Assembly: GCA_004794785.1 (NCBI GenBank)
Contig: SJOL01008500.1
Coordinates: 183,973-247,972, forward strand
DNA length: 64,000 nucleotides
Origin: Opisthorchis felineus
Lineage: Eukaryota; Platyhelminthes; Trematoda; Opisthorchiida; Opisthorchiidae
Reading direction: 5' to 3'
The notes below the pieces were generated by a model. The model was not told the origin of the DNA and did no database searches. It saw only the letters and a list, made by a program, of their open reading frames with translations. Shown here piece after piece: positions 1 through 13,300 of the stretch (positions are counted from its first letter, which is position 1; each line of letters begins with the position of its first letter). The position numbers and the translations under genes were made by a program.

Positions 1-1263
1 TGAACTTTAATCTTCTGCTGGTGGGCCTCTCTTTGGTGCTCTAACCACATATAAACTTCAGCGTAGACTTTCAACCACCTGTGCATGGAAAATAAAAATT
101 TGCTGTCAAAAATTTCCTACCCTGATGCAGCTCTTTCACGGCAGTCCCAGTGCGAGCGTTAGTGACGGGAAGCTCAGCAGGCGGTTTCTCAACTGCCGTG
201 CTACTATAAATATTCTAGGAGCCCTCTATCCGTCTGCTCAGGCGACTAGCATTCTACCTGATAAATACAGGAAGCCAGTGTAACTGAAATACAATAAGGG
301 TTATGATGTGTCAATTGTGCGCTTTATGATCACTGCTGGCCGACCGAATGATTCGTTTAATTCATGGGTGTTTGCAAGATGGATGCTTGATTACTGGGGC
401 AAAGCCTTATTCGTACAGCAGCATTTGTCAGATTTTGCTCTGTTTCATGTAGCTGTGACTTACCTAGGTCTTTCCCAAACACCGGTTCTGAAAAAAATGA
501 CAGCAACGCTGAATTCGAATAACGAGTTTGTTTATGGACAGCTGCGCTCTACGCTTGACCCTGGGATATTCTTTGTGCGCTCGCCCACCCCAAAGCTGGG
601 TGGAAACAGGAGCGATTAGCCTTCAACCCCTTGATTACATGAATGACTTCATAGGCTTTGGTTGGGTTTATTCTTATCCTAACTTCGACCATGATGACAT
701 GGAGAGCGATTGCTTCACCGGACAGACGCTTAACTCTGTTCTGCCTCCCATTCAATCTGGTGTTATTTACTAACTTATTCTCTCTGTCTGAAACGTGTCG
801 CTAGTATTGTTATCCAAATTCCGACATTTTCTCATCTCCAAAGCGCATAGAATACATTCATTAAAGGATTCGTTACTACGGTTTCATAACCTGAGTGTCC
901 AACTAGTTTGGATGTCCCTTTCTGTCTTTCCTTATCGTTCGTTGTCAGCTTACACACAACTATAGCCAGGGCATTTCTACTAAATAATAACCGAAGTTTT
1001 TCTCTCTAAATGCCTTCCGGGCCTCTTCCATTTCTTAGATTTCCGTGTCCACCAGACTTCACGGTCAGCGCACACGCTTACTTTCACTTGACGTCTGATT
1101 ATTCGCCAGGCCAATTTATGTTTGGGACCAGCGGGGATATTTCCCTGAGATTTAAGCAGTGCCGCTGTTCGGTCTGATATTCAGTGCCCGACTGGGCCTG
1201 GTAGCGCCGTGTCACAGACAAAACTCCCAGCACTGTGCAAATATGTGTTGATCTCGTTCCTGC
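1..1263. other. No gene recognised
   Basis: An overlapping pair of open frames at 308-773 has no family signature, and the frames shift in a way that suggests an old repeat. The rest shows nothing identifiable. Confidence 0.5.
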
Positions 1264-2195
1264 ATGAATTCACATTTGACGGTAAAGCACTTGGAAGAGA
1301 CTACAGAGGACGATTCTGATAAATTTGTCCAACTTCCGGATCTGTCAGTGTCTCAGTTGCTAAGCTGTGTCCGCACCTTAAGCGGCCTAGAAAGCGGAGG
1401 GAGAAGCGCCTGCGGACGACCGCGTGGTTCAAAAACGAGCGGCAGTCAGTTATTGATCTGTTCCACCGGTAAGTGATGGCGATTTGATCGAAATGAGTTC
1501 GCTGGCACGCTGTTGAACACCAGATGCCTTCGGCTTTTTCGGGAGTTGTTACTGCATAAAAACAGCCCCCAGTCAGCTGGCAGCTGAAGCAATCGTTCTC
1601 CATTGTATGTGTCTACCTATTCCAATCGATGTTGACCACCTAGTTGAGTCTCAGGTGTGCTAAGCCTGCCCACTTGTTCATTCAGACCCCCGGCAACCAC
1701 ACTAATATCTGAGCCTCTATTTAGGCACAACAGTGCATTTAAGGCATCATAAAACTTGTCTTTGGTGGCGTCAAAGCTACTGTCGGCTGGGACGTAATCA
1801 CACACGACAAGCAGACAGCGATCAGCTTCCAGCTTGTGAGACGGCTATCAACAGGCATCCAGTCAAGCTAGAATCCTTCTACCCGGTGACTTAGGACGAT
1901 ACCAACCCTTGCACATCCTGCCGCACCAGCCCCTTGATCGCCAGATGTGCGCAGCCTGAAGCGAGTGGAGCTTGATGGAGCGGTTAACTCAACAGCTGTG
2001 CTTGTTTCTGATACACAGTGCGCATCGATGTCAAGTGAGTCTTGAATGAGAGCAAGAGCAGCTTGTTGTCCTGCGTGCTTCAAGATGCGAACATTAAAAG
2101 CAGCCAGATGGACTGTGTGTCGAGGCTTGAAGTTCGATTTCGAGATGCCCGAGGATGTCAGCGTCGGATAATGGGCAGACATCTTTGCCAAAACC
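1264..2195 (-). mobile_element. Decayed CR1-like LINE: apurinic-type endonuclease domain and downstream linker
   Basis: Read on the minus strand, three frame-shifted segments follow one another in the order of a LINE endonuclease. The first (2191-1868) has HLAAFNVRILKHAGQQAA and a CVSET motif followed by TAVELTAPSSSTRFRLRTSG. The second (1805-1617) has KDKFYDALNALL, then VVAGGLNEQVGRLS where an intact copy would have GD-N. The third (1603-1301) has DQIAITYRWNRSITDCRSF and FSLRFLGR. This is the part of a non-LTR retrotransposon just ahead of the reverse transcriptase. Frameshifts, stops and the lost GD residue show it is dead. No reverse transcriptase motif was found downstream, so the copy is truncated or diverged beyond recognition. 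Confidence 0.75.
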
Positions 2196-3289
2196 GATGC
2201 TGGACTAACGGTGGGCCTACAGGGAGAGAGTTATTAGTGAGAAGATGGAGGGGGAAGAAAAAGTATGTGAAAGAGAAATAATGGATGGGTTTTTTCGCTT
2301 ACCTGCCCTGGCGTATGCAGCAAGTAAGGCGACTTATTAGATGACACCACTCGACTGCCGATGTGGCATGACTCAATTGAGTAAAGGAGATGTTTTTACA
2401 TTTGAATGCTGACTTTGGGAGAAATTGATCATCTCATGAAAACCTTGGGTTGTACTGCTGAATTATCAAAGGCCCGGTGCATCCCCACTGTTTGAATGGA
2501 TCGGATCTCCGCGTACGTATATGACGAAGGATACCTCTGGTTGCAAGATAATCCGTTGTGGTTGTTTGATTTAGTCTTTTCCAATCACCCCAATGCTTTA
2601 TATCACTCTGATTTAACACTTAGTGTCACGGAGCCTTCTGTACACCTGACCACTTTTCAACTTTTGTTTAGGGAGTTCCCAAGATGGATGATATCATATG
2701 ACTTAATATAGAAGCGATCACATTTAAGTTATCCCTTTCGATTTCTCAACTTGTGCCCTCGTAGAGGGTTCTTCACTTTTGCTAAATCGCTAGATCTTTT
2801 GCCTTTTATTGCGATACTGCGTACCAAAAAAATGCCGCTAATTTATTGGACGAACAATTGAACTGAATATTAAGTCTCCAGTACAGATTACTTCCCTCAA
2901 AACAGTCAGTAGTTGTTATCACCCTAGCTGTCTTCATTTTCGCCCTTTATTTCGTTAATTTTTGCGTCATAAGTTGACGTGCCTTAAGCACACATTTTTA
3001 TTATTTCAATTAACCTTGAAATGCAGTTCCTGTTTTAGACTGCATCCGGCAGTTTCGGGCGTATGCCGGTAGCATACCAACGAACATTTTATCGTAAAAA
3101 CACTCGGGAGCCAGATTACGAGAGGCTGAAGGCAGGGTTGACTAGACAGGGTTGTTCCGGGTTGTTCCAATTTTTGTCTTTATTTGCAAAGCTTGATTAG
3201 TCTGCTGCAGGACCCTTAGTAACTGTTTAGGTGCATATATAGACGTAGTACACTACTTACAAGGTTGTTGCTTAGAGCCATCATAAACG

Positions 3290-3360
3290 AGAGATTCAGC
3301 TGGGTTCCAGGTGAGTTTCCCGTCAAACCCAACTTGGTGTGCAAATGAGTGTATTCCTCC
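3290..3360 (-). repeat. Repeat family A copy
   Basis: The minus strand carries ATACACTCATTTGCACACC, then ACTCACCTGGAACCCAGCTG and AATCTCTCGTTTATGATG. The same blocks recur at 36.8, 38.5, 40.5 and 61.7 kb (minus) and the last one at 54.3 kb (plus). Confidence 0.6.
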
Positions 3361-5383
3361 GTTCACGGATCCGCTAATAAAGAGACCAGTCCGATCTGCC
3401 GATGTCAGTTTCACTGACACTGGCGTAAATCTGGAGGCCCGACTTAGCAATGTATTAACTGTAAAATTCCTCTCATTAAGCGACAATTTTGGCAGTCTAG
3501 ACGACTTCAGAAAGCCAACTACTATGGCAGACCTTTAGATCTTGACAATCTCAAGAATCTGGTCCTCAGTCAAATAAGCCATCTCAAAGGTCCGTGGTTA
3601 ACAGGCTTTTGTGTCCTACGATCACATAGTGGACTGTCTAGCTCTAGGCTGTTGTGGCGGTTCAATACGGCCCCATAAAACGCATCCCATTGGATGTTGC
3701 TACATCGTCCGGCAGCGATGTGTTTACAGCCCACTCTCGGCAACAGAAACTTTATCCCACTTTCGGTGGACTAGGTGCCACACTGGAAAACGCGTACACA
3801 GTCGTTCATTCTCTCTTTCGTACTCCACTAAGACGAGCTACCGAACAACTATCAGACTCAGCCTTGGCAAGTGATGTGAGCACACTTCGGCCACAAACTA
3901 ACAACTATTCGTTTTGTACAAGTGGAACTCATTCCATTCCACTGTATCCAGCTGGCGCAATTATTTCGGAGTCGTGAATAGACTTCCCAATTCACGTAGT
4001 AAGCTGATACTTTTCTTTTGCATTAAGCCGTGAAAGCATAGTGGTTCGGACTCGGTTGCCAAAGAAATCTTCTGGCTACGAATTCATGTTACAAAATAAA
4101 TGAAACTGTCTTTAAAGTGCTTCTTAGATGGAGGTTTCTCATGAAGAATGTGTACTGTAGTGGTTTTTTGCTGTAAGACAGCTTAAGACAGTTGACGCAA
4201 AGTGTCATGACGCTATATGGAAAAATGATGGCCCAGCATTTCTTGCCCAGTTGCCCGCAGCTGCTGATAGGGGAAGGCAACTTATCACGAACGGTTGTTA
4301 AGTATACTTGTTTAGCTGACGCTGACCAGAACTATTGCAGATATCTTGAGGGTATTTTATGAAGCTGTATTTTCAAGGTAGACTCTCTCTCTACTGTTTT
4401 TGACCAGCACACTTGGATCAGATGACAGGTCACAGTTCACCGAATGTCTCCATAAAACCTCCTCAACCAGGAGACGGCATGGTGGAGTTGGTAAACCGCC
4501 ATGACACTCAGGCCTGCTATCACAGTTCATGTCAGTCCCAGTGACCACACACTCTCAAACTTCCATTTCTGCTTCTACGTCAAAACGACTCCTGCTCCTT
4601 AGTAAGGCTAAACGTATCTTACAAATGATCTGATAAGGAGAAACCTCTTGGTTCAGAATTTTAATTTATGTGAGGACATTTGTGTTCCACAACAACAACA
4701 GGGAATATAAGACAGATCTGGTAGGGACAATAAAGCAGCCAGGTTTTTCTTCGCGTAACAAATGCATGAGGATTAAACTCATTGGCTCCAGCTTATATTG
4801 ACCTACTTTTAACAGAGCCTGAAAAATAACCTAGTGAGTGACCCAAGCACACCCGTCCAATGAGACTGGATGCGCGTGAGCTGCAGCATTGATACGTTGG
4901 TTAGCATTCAGACATTAGGTACAAGTCAAGACGTAAGATTGACTGTACTCACGATCACAGAGGAAAACAGATGTTGCCCAAACAAAATGCAACGCACCAG
5001 ATTTTTTGAAGTAGGAGTGTTTAGGCAATCGTCCAACGAAGCACCATTTCAAAGCGATTGCGAAAAAGGTGTATTTTAGATCCTACGCATAATGCTACGG
5101 TAAAGTGGGCTGAGAGAAAGCGAGTGGCTTGAAACTTGATGAAAGTCTCGCATGATCAGCTTCGTATTCAGTTCACATGGATTTCATACTGTAGCTCACC
5201 CGGAATGCATGTTAGTCCTTGAGGGCTTGCATTTCATGATTACTCTGTACCGTTTCTGTGGTTGAATAGTTTGCGACAGTGATTTGTCATGGTTCTTATA
5301 CCCCAAGAAACCGAACCACCCACAAAAAGAGTATCGTGTTCAACCAGGTAGGGCAAGATGCTTTACTGGCAAGTTCAAAAAAG

Positions 5384-5450
5384 ATTCTCACTAGAATACC
5401 ATGGGGATGTAAATGCTGCTAAGCTTGCCTCCTCCTCAACTCGAAAGACC
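5384..5450 (-). repeat. Tentative repeat family B copy
   Basis: The minus strand translates as VFRVEEEASLAAFTS, resembling FLEEGSTAAFIN at 52.3 kb. Nucleotide similarity is patchy. Confidence 0.3.
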
Positions 5451-7148
5451 GACCAAAGGTTGTCACTTCTGTGATGAATCTTATAATTGAAACCTGATTT
5501 GGAGACTAGCCAAGGGTAGGAGCAGTTATTTACTCCATTCTCGACAAGCCTTAGGCGGCATGCAGGATGGCTTCTTCTAGTTAGAAGCCCAAGTATACGT
5601 AGCACAAGCGCAATGACGCACCTAAGAATGAAGTTTGAGTACCGACCCCTAGCTTGTTAGAAGGACATCCTAGCGAGAACACGCGACATCTGTATTTCGG
5701 TTAGCTGAAGGTCCTCCCACAGGCATGCCTTTTAACTCTTGCTAGAAGCCCCTGAATCTCTCAGTGAAAGGTCCACCAACTCCCACTCGACTTTCTAACA
5801 CTTGTCAAATGTGGCTCATACCAGTGCATTTGAAGTGACATTGTATTTATTTCCCATTGGATTTTGTCCTTTCATCTACTGCATGTTACAATGACAGCTA
5901 CTCAAAATGTAGCACAGTCCAAATATTTCAGAGCTCTGTACAGTAGTTTTCGACAGATCACACTGTTCCAGCATATCTGCAATCATGAAAGTTACAATAC
6001 CTTGTAAGTATTTTGCACGATAGCCTACCTGGTATGTGCATGAACAAACTGACGGTAACAAGGAGGGCTTCCAGTTTCCCTCTACAACTTGGAGAACATT
6101 CTGTAATAAACTTTTTTTTGAGGAATAAAAGTGCTGAGTTCGTTCACGGTCTATGACGGTAATGAACTGCATGGCATTTAGAAAAAAAGCAAATCGGTAG
6201 TATGATTAGAAATACTAAAAGAAGATCGATGGTACAATCAAAGCAAATGAGTACAAGCAAGATATGAAGAAAACTCCCGTACTGTGTACCAAGCAGTTAG
6301 TTCGAATCAGCTACTGGAAGCGGTTGAATGTTGCAGACTGACAAATGGATGTGTACAACTCCGTCTGAAGAAGAAAATATAACGCACAACAGTTTCTATT
6401 CCGTGCGTACTTTGAGACTTGGGTAGATATTTTGCTCAAATTCTAATTGACCAATAATTGACCTTGAAAATGTTCGCAAACACTGAGCTTCGCCAAAGAC
6501 CATTCCGGAAAACTGACTAAAGGATGAAGCGGGCGGGTGCTAAATAGCGACGGGTATATTATACACTTGGATAGTCACAATAAAGTGCGAAAGGAACTAG
6601 TAACCACGGCGGTGTGACATAGTAGACGCTTCTCTGCAGGATTCTCATAATTCGGCAGAATAGTATCAGAAATATACGCCATAGATTTCGTGGTGGGAAC
6701 CATACCGCGAATAACACATAGAATAAAAGACTTATTCAGTGCTGTTTCTCAACGGTTGATTGGCATTGTCAACCGGCAAAAGTAAATCCGATTTGCATCC
6801 AGTAATCCGGTTGTGGCTGGAGACGGTGCCAGGATTGGGGTGGGGTCAATAAGTGTATATACTACATCGTGGAGTGTATAGATATCGAAAGCAGACATAT
6901 ACAATTTGTTGCATTCTTGAATATTACGCACAGCTCCAGTTTGCTCCAAATCTATCTGAAAACATGCAGATTAGATCGATACGTCTCTATTGGGTAGCAA
7001 CATGATAGGCTGACTGGCTTATTGGAGGCTAGCTGTTGAGTAAGAATAACTGAAGCATCAGAAAAAGCGAAAAGTGAAACGAAGAGTTTGTCACCCGGAA
7101 AAACCGTGACGTATCTTTGTGAGATATTCGAAATAGAAGTGTAGTTGA

Positions 7149-7311
7149 TTATAGACGGGGATCTCGGGAATAGTATGGCGGAGCCAGTGGTTGTCGCTCT
7201 GAATCTTCCAAGTCTCGATTGTAGCTGTTCCCAGGAACTGCCGATGCACCAGAGTTGTTAGTCCCCGAGGTTCGTCCGACTTGTTTAGAGTTTGGATGTT
7301 CAATCACGTGG
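7149..7311 (-). CDS. LRR gene exon 3: cytoplasmic tail and stop
   Basis: A long pyrimidine tract (CCCATTTTTCCCTTCCCTAG) precedes 7311. The first base, C, completes the TG left open by exon 2 to give Cys378. The following 53 codons run in frame to TAA at 7149-7151. The product is hydrophilic, with serine/asparagine clusters, an acidic patch (DLEDSE) and a PPYY motif near the end, which suits a cytoplasmic tail. Of the three frames only the one demanded by the splice phase gives this composition. The nearest canonical AATAAA on this strand is at 5851-5846, so the 3' UTR would be about 1.3 kb if that signal is used. No protein family was recognised in the tail. Confidence 0.65.
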
Positions 7312-10300
7312 CTAGGGAAGGGAAAAATGGGACAGACAAATATGTCACGAGGCGTCATATATTGTGCTTACCGGCCCAGATCCAGTCCAACGAGATAAAG
7401 ATGGAGCAAAACCATTGTAATCCGTTTGATGTTTCGAAATATCTACAGAAGGTCACTCTGGCTCGCTCCTCAGCAAATAGTGTTGTATCATTACACAGTT
7501 CAGTAGACCATTCGACTGCAAACTTTGAATCCTCGAAGCAATCAAAATCAAGAAGAATCGTTGACTTTTAAGTCTAAATCACGTGAAAGTGCAAACCTAA
7601 TGGGTAGAAATAGCCACGTGAGAAGACGCATCGGTTGATTAGCGATTAGCGCAGTCAGCGTTGCAAATACGAAGCGTATAAAATGAAAGGGTAATAAAGA
7701 CTTTGACTTGCTCGCAATGTGACAAACGAAAGTACGTGACAAAAGGATACCAAATCGGGTATACAACCTATTCCTATATTGGCAACCAGTGACTGCAAAA
7801 TTTGTTAAACCTACACTAATATCACTTTCAGTTCAACGTTTGCTTATCTGTCCCTTTACTCTCACTATTTGCTTGCTTATTCATCCACCGAGATGGCAGT
7901 CTAAAATGAGTCAGCTGCGATTATGTTCTTGTGCGTCGAAAATATTTTGAAGCGGTAACGGCGCTCGACTGTGAATGGTCGAGTTCATACCCTAACAAGG
8001 GCAGAATTCGTTTCTGTTGCCTCTCACCTGGGCATGGACTAACAATAATTGTCTTATCAGAACGGTAACCGTATCGTTAAGGGAGAAGTTATGGGAACAT
8101 GATCTTTAGCCTAGGATCAAGATAACAGCAAATGAACAGTGGAGTATGACAGACCTTTGATCACTGAGTGGACTGCGAACCAACACTCAGTGGAATACAT
8201 CTTCTATTAGCCGAAGGACTTTCGCTTTTCTGTGTTTGCTTTTGTCAGTCTAACCCTAACCAAATTGGTAGCAACCATGAGGCGCTGTTGCTAAAAATAT
8301 ACCTATGGACATCTCGAGAAACCAAACTGTGCCCAAAATCTGAATTACACTATTCCACTTTAGATAAAAGCTACATCAGTGGACAGTCCACGACGGAGTT
8401 ATTCGTAAGTGACATCTTTACCCGCTATTGCTTCGACGAAAGACCGTTCTCCTAAGAACAGCTGACTACTGACGTTTCCCAGTTGTGGTCTTATTTTCAA
8501 CGAATCCCGTATTTGACAGAAATCGGCACACATTTCGGCAGATATGCTTACCAACTACAACACACTGGAATTAAGGCTATAACGTCATCGATTGGGAATT
8601 ATGCCAAGTTCCGAAGTATCGTATAAATTTGGGTTCTAACGCCACCATGCAATTTGACACATTGTCACCCTTTGTGGGCGTTGGTCTTGCAAATACCCAC
8701 CAAACCCCAGCTTGAAATGTCTCTCACTGAAACATAAGTAGCCCTCCTTTGTGTAGGATTACTTTACTAACTAATGTCACCAGTTTGCTCTCCATTCCTT
8801 TGTATGTGACTGCACGTATGTGTTCTAAACACTCTAACAGGGTCGGCACAATACCTTCAAAATGTATGCGATCTTAAGGTTGATGATGATGAAGATGATA
8901 GCGGTGATCAGTTTGATCACCGTATTTTTATTGGTGCTTTATTAGCCTTGTTACCAGCTCAGAAAATCAGAATATTAGCTCGATGGACTTTGCAGAATAG
9001 ATAATTGGGTGTCAGAATGAAGTCGCTCAATGCAGTATTCAAAAGTGAGTCTCGCCGTGGTCACATGTCGATCGTACTTCAATCCTGAAGTCAATCCCAT
9101 CCTACTTGGAGTCTGACAGTAGTCTACCCCTGCAGTCCACCAGAATCTGGGGAGCTGACAAGTGAAGAAATGGATTTTCACAGCCCGGAAATTGAACGTA
9201 TAGAGACCAAGGAATTGAGTCGAACGATTGGAAGGTATAGTACAACGAGGTGCGGGATTGTTCAAAGAGTATCATCAGCATCGTTGTATCTGAGTTGAAC
9301 CATTCTGTGGTTCCCAACAAATGCACCTGTATCCTGTCAGTAAGCTTCCCTGAGAGAATACTCCCCCACTTTCCTCTACTGTAACATCCCTCTAAAACTT
9401 CTTCGCGGAACTCTACGCCTGGTAATCCACTTTTATTGACACCATAATATTTTCTTTATCCGGAAACTTCCAAATTTCATTATATTTGGCAATAAAGATA
9501 TTGCCAGAAAAAATGATGATGTGTGGCTAAACATGATCACCCCGCTGACATTTCCTCAAATGGTTTCGACTTGTCACCCTAAATTCTTCACAGTAAAGTT
9601 ATGACGTTAGTTGCTGCATATCATAGAGCAGACAAGTTGTCGAAAGTAATGTGAAAAACGCAGCGAAACTGGAGGAAAAGTAAAATGACACATCGATTCT
9701 GTGCGCAGAAAAGGCGGGTTTCGGCCTTTGGTATGGATTATTTCCTTTACGGAAGATTGGTGAACTAAATTGCTAGCCGTTTAATGGATGCAGTGCTACA
9801 GCTTGCAGACCTGAGGGCTCGTTGAACTCACACTTATGTACTAATCCGCCGCCTAATTTGGGCCTTTATTGCCTTTTGCCTTTATTGGGACAAAAACATC
9901 CTAGAATAGACATGTCCACAATAGTGTAGCTCCAGCAAGCCGAGAAGGAGCGCTAGCCTCACAGGAAAGCCAAATTCCTAATTTCCTTGTGGTAATGGAT
10001 TATTTGGCCTGGTAATTACACACAAGTGTCAATACAATGTAAAAAATTGGGCAGGTTGTATATCCCATAGTTGGGTCCCAACTATATGAAGAGTCGGTTT
10101 TCACCTCCTACACACTGAAAGTTCCAAAACAAACAGTTAGTCCTATTTTCGCCAATTTGGGGGAGAAGGCAGCTCATAAACTAATATATGACGACTCATA
10201 TAAATCGCAGCCACGCAAATCAATTCAAACTCAACTGTCGCCCCGCAGGTACAGGGTGCCTTCAGTTCGAACCAGCCAGTCTTTTACCAAAATGATTGTG

Positions 10301-13300
10301 ACACCTATGGATGACAAAGAATTCGTCTGAGTTTTTGGTTATAGTGACGAATTTAAACGGATTATACAATGCACTGTCGTGGTTACTAAACCATCAGGGT
10401 TTCCAACTTGTCATTTCTGCTCTAGTCAATTCCAAGTAATCTGTGGTTTATGTACATTTAACCAGGAATTCCCCCACTTCAAAGATTTCTTGCCAACTTT
10501 TCTCTCTAGGAAGCCTAAATTGGTGCTACTGTGAGACGGGTGTATCTGACGTGCTGTACTTCATGTTCTTACGTTCTTTCTGTGTTTATTCAGCAGCTGG
10601 AATGAGTTAATTGTACAAGCATACAAGTTTGTAGATTTGTTGGCGTTTGTCTTTATGTGTATTTGTGCGCTATGGGTGTGCACAACTGTATTCGGAAAAC
10701 TCCATTGAACTTGGTACCAATGGCGCAATCGCAATCAGGGAATACTGCACACATAATTTACGTTCCTACCAGTTTCTCAGCAACTAAAAGCGTAACTTTT
10801 GATGGTTATAACTTATCGATAGATAAGAGAGCTAGGTATTTGCAGTAAAATAACATGCTTCTTGTTCAGTTGATAAAAAACTATTGGTGTCCAAATTCAG
10901 CTCCGGGTGGGAAGAAATATCGGTTGAGGTTGCTTACTATTTCAACGAGGAAGGCCTTTCTATGACTTTTTGTTCGGAACCAGAGTTCACCGCAGGGTTC
11001 ACTGTGAGATCAGGAATGTGATTTCCTTTCTTTTCTTCTGTCTAAGTTAACAAGGTTACCAGGATCTGGCCCGGCGAACAACTCTGTCCGACGGGCAGTG
11101 GATGCTGGGGCATACCCTTTGCCAAGCAAAATGTTCTTTTGGGGATGGAAATTTTTGGGGCTATTTTTGTTGTTCACCCATACTAGGTTACATTGGAAGG
11201 CGTTTCTGCAACCCGATACACACTATTGATAGTTTTGCTGCTTGAAAATTTTCACTGCAATTACATACGTATCAATCCCTTGGTTTTTCCGCTAGCGGAC
11301 TACCGGCTTCTCCTCGATCTTAAATGCCAACTCATCCATCCGATTGAAATCGGCAAGTATAGCCCAAATCCGTATCCGGGAAGTCACTTAGGACGACGCA
11401 TTTGATAGGATTGATCATATCTAGCTCTACTTCACATACAGAGATTACAGCAGATTTCGTGGAATAAGGTACATATTCCATCGCCGCAATAATACGATGT
11501 CCATTTATGTGACTGCTGACCATGAACCAAGATCTTGCATTTCGAAGGCTGGCGTTGCTTTTCCCAGACTCAGGAGAGACTAATGTATCTTTCAATAGGA
11601 AACCAAATTGAGTGCCTACTGAGCACTGACTCCATTTGTGCTGGTGTACGGTATTCAGATATCAGGAGAGTCTACCAGGGTAATCTGCGTCGTTTCCACA
11701 TGCGACCTAGTCCGGATACACCCTAGAAACTGGAATGACATCGTGCCAATACTAAGGTTCGCCACAGAGTGCGTAGTGACCAATGCCAGACCACAGTTTA
11801 ATAAACTAATAATCGTTCAGCTGTGGGACCCTTTCGGTGCATGCTGCTGTGCAACTCAAGGAAGGCCCGAGGACTGTCTCAATGTAAACAGGGTCAGTCG
11901 AATCACGGTTTGGTTGGAACTACGGACATTCCAGTCGGTAGATTCCCGTCTTAACTGCTAACCTATCTCCATCTCATGAGGTGGTGGTGCTACACGACTG
12001 CATCATTGCTCCTCTGCAAATTTCAAAGTCATTTTCTTACTTCATCATAAACTGTATTATTTGGTATGTTGTTGGTGTGTATCGCAATCTTGTAATACGG
12101 CTTGGAAGAACCCTTTAGCAGAAACAATTAACGAAACAGGGCCAGCGCAGAATACCATTTGAAAAAAGACGTGAGAGCACTTAAAACACTGATATGCATA
12201 CATTTTCCAATTGGTTTTGATATTACTCATACTAGAATAGAACTGTTGTGCGAAGGACAATTATTCCGATGAGGAAGCCTAACACTTCGGCCATCAAATT
12301 CATTAGACTTGCTTTTCGACTAATTTCAGTTAACTTCAAAAGACCACGCGATTCGCAATTCTCTAGTAAAAACAGGTAATTGCAGATTTTTGTATATTGT
12401 TCTGACGTATATACACATATTATGAGATAGCATTCAAAATCTGACCTGTTGCTTCTGTGATGAATGAGGGCCGATTCATGAGATCGATTTATTTGGAGGA
12501 CCACGTGAGTAACTTGTTATCGATCCGCACCGTTGCCAACCAGCGTAAACAAAGCGAGAACATGTGGATTATCGCACAACCAACAGTATTTCTGTGTGAA
12601 ATTACTCATCCTCGGTGTTGGAAGATGAAATCTACCAAGTATGTGTGTGACCAGGCGTGCTCACAGTGCTCTATGCTACGCGTGCGCAGCCTCTGTATCA
12701 CAGATGTCTTGGCCACAGGAATGCGATATTCAGCCTAGGACCGGTTGTGTCCTGAGCAGGAGGGTCACAGTCCACCCGCATTTCCATGCTGAAAGCTAGG
12801 CTTGCAACTTTGTGACTCAGACATTTTATTCATCATAAATAGAATCTTCACAGTCGTCCAGCAGTACTTGTATCTAATCGTCACCTCTACCAAATTTAGA
12901 CGACTGGCAAACAGTCTGCCGACAGGGTGTCCTGGCTTACCTCGTACATTTGAACATGAGATGTTACAAGTTGAGACATTGTGGCACGGGTTTTCGAAGT
13001 ATAGCTTTAGTCGATTATTTGTAAAAGGTATGAAGCTCGTGGAATAGTTTACATTCCCGCCGATTGATCCAAGAATGGAACCGTCTAGGCCAAATGCTAG
13101 AGGCTCAGAACCTGGGTGGAGCAGACCCGAATTATTCAGACCGTGATTAGTTTGAAATTGATCATCCGATTTCCACTAACTTGCATCTTTTCACACTGTG
13201 AGTCATTGACAGGTTGCTGTACACTAAGCGGACAGGCAAGCCAATTAGTTTCACATATGCGGTTTTCTGGCTGGACTATCCCGTACAACATGGGTCCAGC

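Larger units (their letters stand above)
2196..7148. other. Region downstream of the LRR gene; no gene recognised
   Basis: Apart from the family A copy at 3.3 kb and a tentative family B copy at 5.4 kb there is no recognisable content. Part of 5846-7148 may be the LRR 3' UTR. A frame at 3654-3977 (plus) is protein-like in composition but lacks convincing splice borders. Confidence 0.45.

Noticed and set aside
1264..1476. Plus-strand frame ending at GTAAGTG
   Set aside because: It is antisense to the LINE fragment, whose minus-strand peptide matches explain the sequence.
7091..7303. Alternative frame across LRR exon 3
   Set aside because: The splice phase from exon 2 demands the other frame, which also gives the more plausible hydrophilic tail.
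8902..8922. Perfect 9-bp palindrome followed by T-rich sequence, like a bacterial terminator
   Set aside because: The window is eukaryotic and the palindrome is isolated within an intron, so chance or a decayed repeat is likelier.
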